Shown piece after piece: positions 13,885-14,442 of a stretch of DNA of 14,442 bases. The DNA is from CAZYTO01 sp964650405 (GTDB lineage: Bacteria; Acidobacteriota; Thermoanaerobaculia; Gp7-AA8). The first letter of the stretch is position 1, and the number at the start of each line of letters is the position of its first letter. The notes beneath the pieces were generated by a model. That model searched no databases. It was not told the origin of the DNA and worked only from the letters and a program-made list of their open reading frames with translations. Position numbers and translations under genes: made by a program. The DNA is taken from contig CAZYTO010000144.1 of the NCBI GenBank assembly GCA_964650405.1, positions 1 to 14,442 on the forward strand, in the 5' to 3' direction.

Positions 13885-14112
13885 ATGCATTCCCGCGACG
13901 AGATCATCGCCCTCCTCCTGGCGCATCGCGACGAGCTGCGGCGGGATTTCGGCGTCGAACGAATCGCGCTCTTCGGTTCGGCCGCTCGCAACGATTCGGG
14001 TTCGGACAGCGACATTGGTGTTCTCGTGGACATCCCGCATGCGTTGACGCTATTCCGGCTCGTCGCACTCTGTCTTCTCCTCGAAGAGGTACTCGAAGTG
14101 ATTTTGGGGTGA
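13885..14112 (+). CDS. Truncated MNT-type minimal nucleotidyltransferase, probably inactive
   Basis: ATG 13885 gives a 75-residue chain MHSRDEIIALLLAHRDELRR followed by FGVERIALFGSAARNDSGSD and SDIGVLVDIP. The frame is open 14 codons upstream, but the domain begins here. FGSAARNDSGSDSDIG is the GSxxR-x-SDxD signature of the MNT branch of the nucleotidyltransferase superfamily, known as the antitoxin partner of HEPN toxins, where MNT AMPylates the toxin. Two defects are visible. The second catalytic Asp of SD-x-D is Gly, and the chain stops right after LFRLVALCLLLEEVLEVILG, so the usual KVDLVTPDAL-type strand and last helix are missing (full members are about 95-100 residues). No HEPN gene is seen within the window. 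It is most likely a remnant of a HEPN/MNT module. Confidence 0.65.
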   Translation: MHSRDEIIALLLAHRDELRRDFGVERIALFGSAARNDSGSDSDIGVLVDIPHALTLFRLVALCLLLEEVLEVILG

Positions 14113-14115
14113 GTC

Positions 14116-14340
14116 TTGAGTGTCTCCTGCGGCTCTCTGAGAATGGGTCGGAGGGTGTGCTTCCCGAAGTTTGAGGGGTTCAGGTTCCCGCGCCGCAGCC
14201 CGCCCCGGTCCAGGTTGTCCAGGCTCCTACACCCGCTCCTCTTCGAAGCCCACGCAGCTCGAAGTGAACGATGTCATCCGAGTTACGATCAACGATGGCA
14301 CCATGATCCGAGGTACTATCGAATGTCCGCGAACGAGTAG
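14116..14340 (+). pseudogene. Possible scrambled remnant of a zinc-ribbon protein with Pro/Ala linker
   Basis: No single frame makes sense here, but switching frames gives a familiar order. It begins LSVSCGS (TTG 14116), then ENGSEG in another frame, then VCFPKFEG back in the first, resembling the CxxCGxENxxGxxFCxxC pattern of a short zinc ribbon. Next comes a Pro/Ala/Val-rich linker in the third frame (about 14175-14240: VQVPAPQPAPVQVVQAPTPA), then, in a further frame, TQLEVNDVIRVTINDGTMIR (about 14258-14317), a beta-rich segment reminiscent of small barrel domains. At least three frame changes in 200 bp mean it cannot be expressed as one protein. Reading several frames freely invites chance matches, so this is tentative. 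Confidence 0.3.
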
Positions 14341-14442
14341 CTGCGTGGGATTTGGGTGTCCGGGGCGGCCCTGGAGCGGTTTAGGCGCAATGGCCTTCAG
14401 TTAAGACGGATACGACACGGTTTTGGGTCGATAACTGCGTTG

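Noticed and set aside
9801..14442. Attachment-site duplicate of the tRNA-Glu 3' end
   Set aside because: No second copy of the T-arm and acceptor sequence was found to the right within the window.

Overview
The window is high-GC bacterial chromosomal DNA, and no phage structural, plasmid or transposase gene was recognised. Lineage cannot be fixed from it. The mix of a Tat-exported GH127 enzyme, a HEAT-repeat/DUF4388 protein, a DUF5996 protein, large secreted beta-propeller proteins and short GC-rich repeat tracts before genes would suit Acidobacteriota or a similar soil or sediment phylum. This is an inference with low confidence.

Layout. Positions 1-1355 hold two minus-strand genes: an exported GH127 (DUF1680) beta-L-arabinofuranosidase-like enzyme cut by the left edge, and upstream of it a small NTF2-like lipoprotein. 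A nested palindromic REP-like element and a 14-bp repeat lie between them. Positions 1413-1523 hold a leader with four alternating complementary segments. It precedes a two-gene operon with an ATGA overlap (1556-5388) encoding a secreted protein with a duplicated domain and a 1014-residue secreted beta-propeller protein. A perfect 14-bp hairpin separates this operon from a convergent DUF5996 gene (5460-6356). A divergent HEAT/DUF4388 gene follows (6492-8927), then a DinB-family gene (9033-9512) flanked by inverted copies of a short repeat. A consensus-like promoter drives tRNA-Lys(UUU) and tRNA-Glu(UUC) (9656-9826).

Right of the tRNAs the character changes to an accessory-looking stretch: a frameshifted HEAT-repeat gene, one large intact gene (10943-13585), a truncated minimal nucleotidyltransferase with a damaged catalytic motif, and a scrambled zinc-ribbon-like remnant at the right edge.

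The most striking gene is 10943-13585. It encodes an N-terminal tubulin/FtsZ-like GTPase domain joined through a long helical region to a C-terminal purine-nucleoside-phosphorylase/MTA-SAH-nucleosidase domain whose expected catalytic residues are present. A nucleotide-binding, possibly polymerising sensor coupled to a nucleosidase matches the logic of abortive-infection effectors such as the ATP nucleosidases of Detocs. Its position beside tRNA genes, among decayed genes, fits a mobile defence locus. The immune role is inference; the two-domain architecture is read directly from the sequence.
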